Under the pieces are notes generated by a model, which did not search any database, had not been told where the DNA came from, and was given only the letters and a program-made list of their open reading frames with translations. This document shows positions 61,872-64,000 of a stretch of 64,000 nucleotides of DNA, piece by piece. This stretch comes from Agrococcus sp. Marseille-P2731 (GTDB lineage Bacteria > Actinomycetota > Actinomycetes > Actinomycetales > Microbacteriaceae). The stretch covers positions 580,192 through 644,191 of the forward strand of contig NZ_FPEG01000001.1 in the NCBI RefSeq assembly GCF_900117395.1. The letters are read 5' to 3'. Both the position numbers and the translations under genes were made by a program. Position 1 is the first letter of the stretch. Each line of letters starts with the position of its first letter.

Positions 61872-62263
61872 CGGAGTTCGACCGGTGGCGCGACGATCGT
61901 GAGCGCGCAGACGTGCAGGCAGCGGCGCTCGCGGGCGACATCGGGGCGACGGTCACCGACCTCGGGCCAGGGTTCTGGATGGTGTCGGTCAGCGGCCAGA
62001 CGCGCGGCTTCGTGATCCAGGTCGAGGTGCGGGGGGAGGTGCGCTACGACGCGCGTCTGCGCCATCTGAACCCGCGGCAGGGCACGCGCATCGGGGAGTA
62101 CTGGGAGCTCGCGAAGGCGGTCGCCGCGATCGTCGCCGAGCCGCCGCGCTACGTGGGGCGCGACCCGTTCCGCGAGCTCACGAACTACGTGAGCCGCGAC
62201 GAGATGCGCGAGCGCACGGAGCGCAAGCGACTGCAGCGCCGCGCCGGGCGGTTCCTGGGATGA
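61868..62263 (+). CDS. Small conserved-looking hypothetical protein
   Basis: A 131-residue soluble protein: acidic helical start ([21 protein letters not shown]), a predicted beta sheet ([33 protein letters not shown]) and a strongly basic C-terminus ([20 protein letters not shown]), which could bind nucleic acid. No family recognised. It lies between ung and an amidase gene with 4-bp overlaps on both sides, so it is clearly expressed with them. Confidence 0.8.
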   Translation: MTEFDRWRDDRERADVQAAALAGDIGATVTDLGPGFWMVSVSGQTRGFVIQVEVRGEVRYDARLRHLNPRQGTRIGEYWELAKAVAAIVAEPPRYVGRDPFRELTNYVSRDEMRERTERKRLQRRAGRFLG

Positions 62264-63744
62264 GCGACCCCTTCGCGCAGGCGACGGCGATCCACGAGCT
62301 GGGGGCGCTCGAGCTGTGGCGGCTGCTGCACGCGCGCGAGCTGAGCGCCGTCGAGGTCGCCCAGCACCAGCTCGACCGCATCGAGCGGCTCGACGCGGCT
62401 TCGGCCTTCGTGCACGTCGACGGCGAGCTCGCCCTCGCGCGCGCCCGCGCCGCAGACGAGGCGGAGGACCGCACGGGCATCATCCACGGCCTGCCCTTCG
62501 CCGACAAGGATCTCACGCCACGCGCCGGGCAGCCCGCGTCGATGGGCAGTCGCTGGCTCGAGGGCGCCGTCGCCGAGGCCACGCACCCGGTGGCGCAGGT
62601 GCTCGACGAGGGCGGCGGCGTCGTGCTCGGCCGAACGGCAGCCCCCGAGCTCGGCTTCGCGGGCTACACGCGCTCCGCGCTGCACGGCGCCACGACGCTG
62701 CCCGGCCACCCCGGCCTGCACGCGGGCGGCTCCTCCGGCGGCGCCGCGGCCGCGGTCGCCCAGGGGCTGCTGCCCTTCGCCCCCGGGTCCGACGGCGGCG
62801 GCTCCATCCGCATCCCCGCAGCGACCTGCGGCCTCGTGGGCCTGAAGCCCACCCGCGGCCGCATCCCCGCGCAGGGCGGCGTCGGGGCGGTGGGCGGCCT
62901 CGTGACGGCGGGGGCGATCGCGCGCTCGGTCATCGACGTGGCGCTCCTCACCGACGCGCTCATCGGGCGGCAGAACGGCGTCGTGCGGCATCCGCTCGTC
63001 CTGCGCGCGCCCGAGCGCGACGACGGCTCGCTGCTCGCGGCAGCGATGCGCGGCGAGGGCCGCTTCCGCATCGCCGTGCTCACCGGTGGCACGCCCTGGG
63101 ACGCGACGCACGACATCCGCATCTCGCCGGAGGCGACGGCCGCCGTGGAGGCGACCGTGCGCGCTCTCGAGGCCTTCGGGCACGAGCTGGGCGAGGTGGC
63201 GCTGCCGGAGGCCTCGGGCGACCTGGGCGTGCCGGGTGTCGGCGGGTATGCGGCCGCCTTCACCGACCTGTGGCGGGGTGGCGCGGCGACGATCCCCATC
63301 CCGCTGGGGGAGCGGGATCGGCTCGAGCCGCTCGCTCGCTGGATCGTGGAGACGAGCGACGCCCTCACCGCAGGCGGCTTGGCGCGGGCGCAGCTGTGGG
63401 CGACGGAGTACGAGCGGCGCGTGCTCGCGGCGTTCGGTCCGTGGGATGCGGTGCTGACGCCGACGACCGCGCTCACGCCGCGGCCGCTGGGCTGGTACCC
63501 GAGCGACGACGGCGAGGCCGACTTCGACGCGCAGGTGCTGCACACGCCGCACACCTCGTTCGTCAACCTCACCGGGCTGCCGGCGATCACGCTGCCCGTG
63601 CACGAGACCGTCGAGGGGCTGCCGATGGGCGCGCAGCTGATCGGGCGGCCGGGGGAGGAGGCGACCCTGCTGGCCATCGGCCGCCAGCTCGAGCGCCGCA
63701 TCCCCTGGACGGCGCGGGCCCTCGCCCGATTCCCAACCGGCTGA
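62260..63744 (+). CDS. Amidase-signature family enzyme
   Basis: A 494-residue amidase of the GatA/AtzF fold. The Ser-cisSer-Lys triad is visible: K in LPFADKDLTPRAG (near residue 84), cis-Ser in GGSSGGAAAAVA and nucleophile Ser in GSDGGGSIRIPAATCGL. GatA itself is unlikely because no gatB or gatC is adjacent and the C-terminal half differs; hydrolysis of an aliphatic or aryl amide is more probable. Coupled to the preceding small gene. Confidence 0.88.
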   Translation: MSDPFAQATAIHELGALELWRLLHARELSAVEVAQHQLDRIERLDAASAFVHVDGELALARARAADEAEDRTGIIHGLPFADKDLTPRAGQPASMGSRWLEGAVAEATHPVAQVLDEGGGVVLGRTAAPELGFAGYTRSALHGATTLPGHPGLHAGGSSGGAAAAVAQGLLPFAPGSDGGGSIRIPAATCGLVGLKPTRGRIPAQGGVGAVGGLVTAGAIARSVIDVALLTDALIGRQNGVVRHPLVLRAPERDDGSLLAAAMRGEGRFRIAVLTGGTPWDATHDIRISPEATAAVEATVRALEAFGHELGEVALPEASGDLGVPGVGGYAAAFTDLWRGGAATIPIPLGERDRLEPLARWIVETSDALTAGGLARAQLWATEYERRVLAAFGPWDAVLTPTTALTPRPLGWYPSDDGEADFDAQVLHTPHTSFVNLTGLPAITLPVHETVEGLPMGAQLIGRPGEEATLLAIGRQLERRIPWTARALARFPTG

Positions 63745-63803
63745 TCGGTCGGGTAGTACCTGGTGGGGCGCGGGCAACCAGTCGACCGGTCGAGCGGCGG
63801 GGA

Positions 63804-64000
63804 TCAGGCGTCGCGCTGCGCGTCGGGGCCGCGCTTGGGCAGGTAGCCGCCCTGCTCCAGCCCCGCCTCGATCTCGAAGCGGTTGCGCTTCGCGTCGATG
63901 CCGGCTGCGTAGTACATCGGGATGAACCAGAGGCCGTAGCGCTCCCACTGCTGGCGGTGCACGTCCTCGTGCTCGAGCACCGCGGGCGAGTCGGATGCGC
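63804..64000 (-). CDS. Hypothetical protein with HExxH-like motif (5' part outside window)
   Basis: Only the last 65 or so residues are in the window, ending LEQGGYLPKRGPDAQRDA. The stretch VLEHEDVHRQQWERYG reads like a zinc-binding HExxH in a helix, followed by a hydrophobic segment (LWFIPMYYAAGI). It may be a small membrane-associated metalloprotease-like protein; too little is visible to name it. Convergent with the amidase gene. Confidence 0.65.
   Translation of the reverse strand, partial: ASDSPAVLEHEDVHRQQWERYGLWFIPMYYAAGIDAKRNRFEIEAGLEQGGYLPKRGPDAQRDA

Overview
The window is very GC-rich DNA (roughly 70% or more by eye) with GTG/ATG starts, AGGAG-type ribosome sites and many leaderless promoters. 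Gene content (class II FbaA and GlpX, coenzyme F420 synthesis, DUF222/HNH genes, DUF3515, DUF4245, MoxR-DUF58-transglutaminase) points to an actinobacterium, most likely Microbacteriaceae (an Agrococcus-like organism is my guess). No rRNA, tRNA or CRISPR array was seen.

Region 1 (1-8.8 kb) is core metabolism: fumC, DUF4245, xseB, then an inserted M20 peptidase + MFS transporter pair that separates xseB from xseA, then ispH, a very acidic small protein and fbaA. Region 2 (8.9-18.5 kb) starts with a 500-bp array of 20-bp repeats, forward then inverted. Two operons follow that share one operator (TTCCTATAGGAT). The first encodes an erythrulose-type kinase, an RpiB-like and a TIM-like sugar-phosphate isomerase and a GntR regulator. 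The second encodes a TIM-barrel isomerase, a 3-hydroxyacyl-CoA-dehydrogenase-like enzyme, an SDR, a 35-residue membrane peptide and a frameshifted MFS transporter. A degenerate DhaL paralogue and glpX follow. Together they look like a C4 polyol/ketose catabolic locus feeding erythrose 4-phosphate.

Region 3 (19.5-29.7 kb) holds a multi-spanning membrane protein, an ArsR-SRPBCC pair with a clear promoter/operator, an uncharacterised P-loop protein coupled to an ABC exporter, and a TetR-led ketone-body operon (3-hydroxybutyrate dehydrogenase, two alpha/beta hydrolases, ScoAB). Region 4 (29.8-35.4 kb) is a 3,867-bp integrative element inserted inside the HNH motif of a DUF222/HNH endonuclease gene, flanked by an 8-bp direct repeat; its removal would restore the reading frame exactly. 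It carries a frameshifted serine recombinase, a HUH-type Rep protein, a small unknown protein and an AT-richer unknown membrane protein as cargo.

Region 5 (35.6-51.2 kb) has a glycine betaine/choline-type ABC importer, an exonuclease, thiL, rsmD, recG, coaD, cofE and a MoxR-DUF58-transglutaminase operon. Region 6 (51.2-60.2 kb) has cofC, and cofD translationally coupled to a putative F420-0 ABC transporter whose binding protein is N-terminally truncated. Beside it lies a pyrimidine/hydantoin degradation cluster: beta-ureidopropionase, dihydropyrimidinase, an LLM-type flavin/F420 oxidoreductase and an aminotransferase. Region 7 (60.2-64 kb) has four 46-bp tandem repeats, peptidase E, ung, a small conserved protein, an amidase and the end of a further gene.
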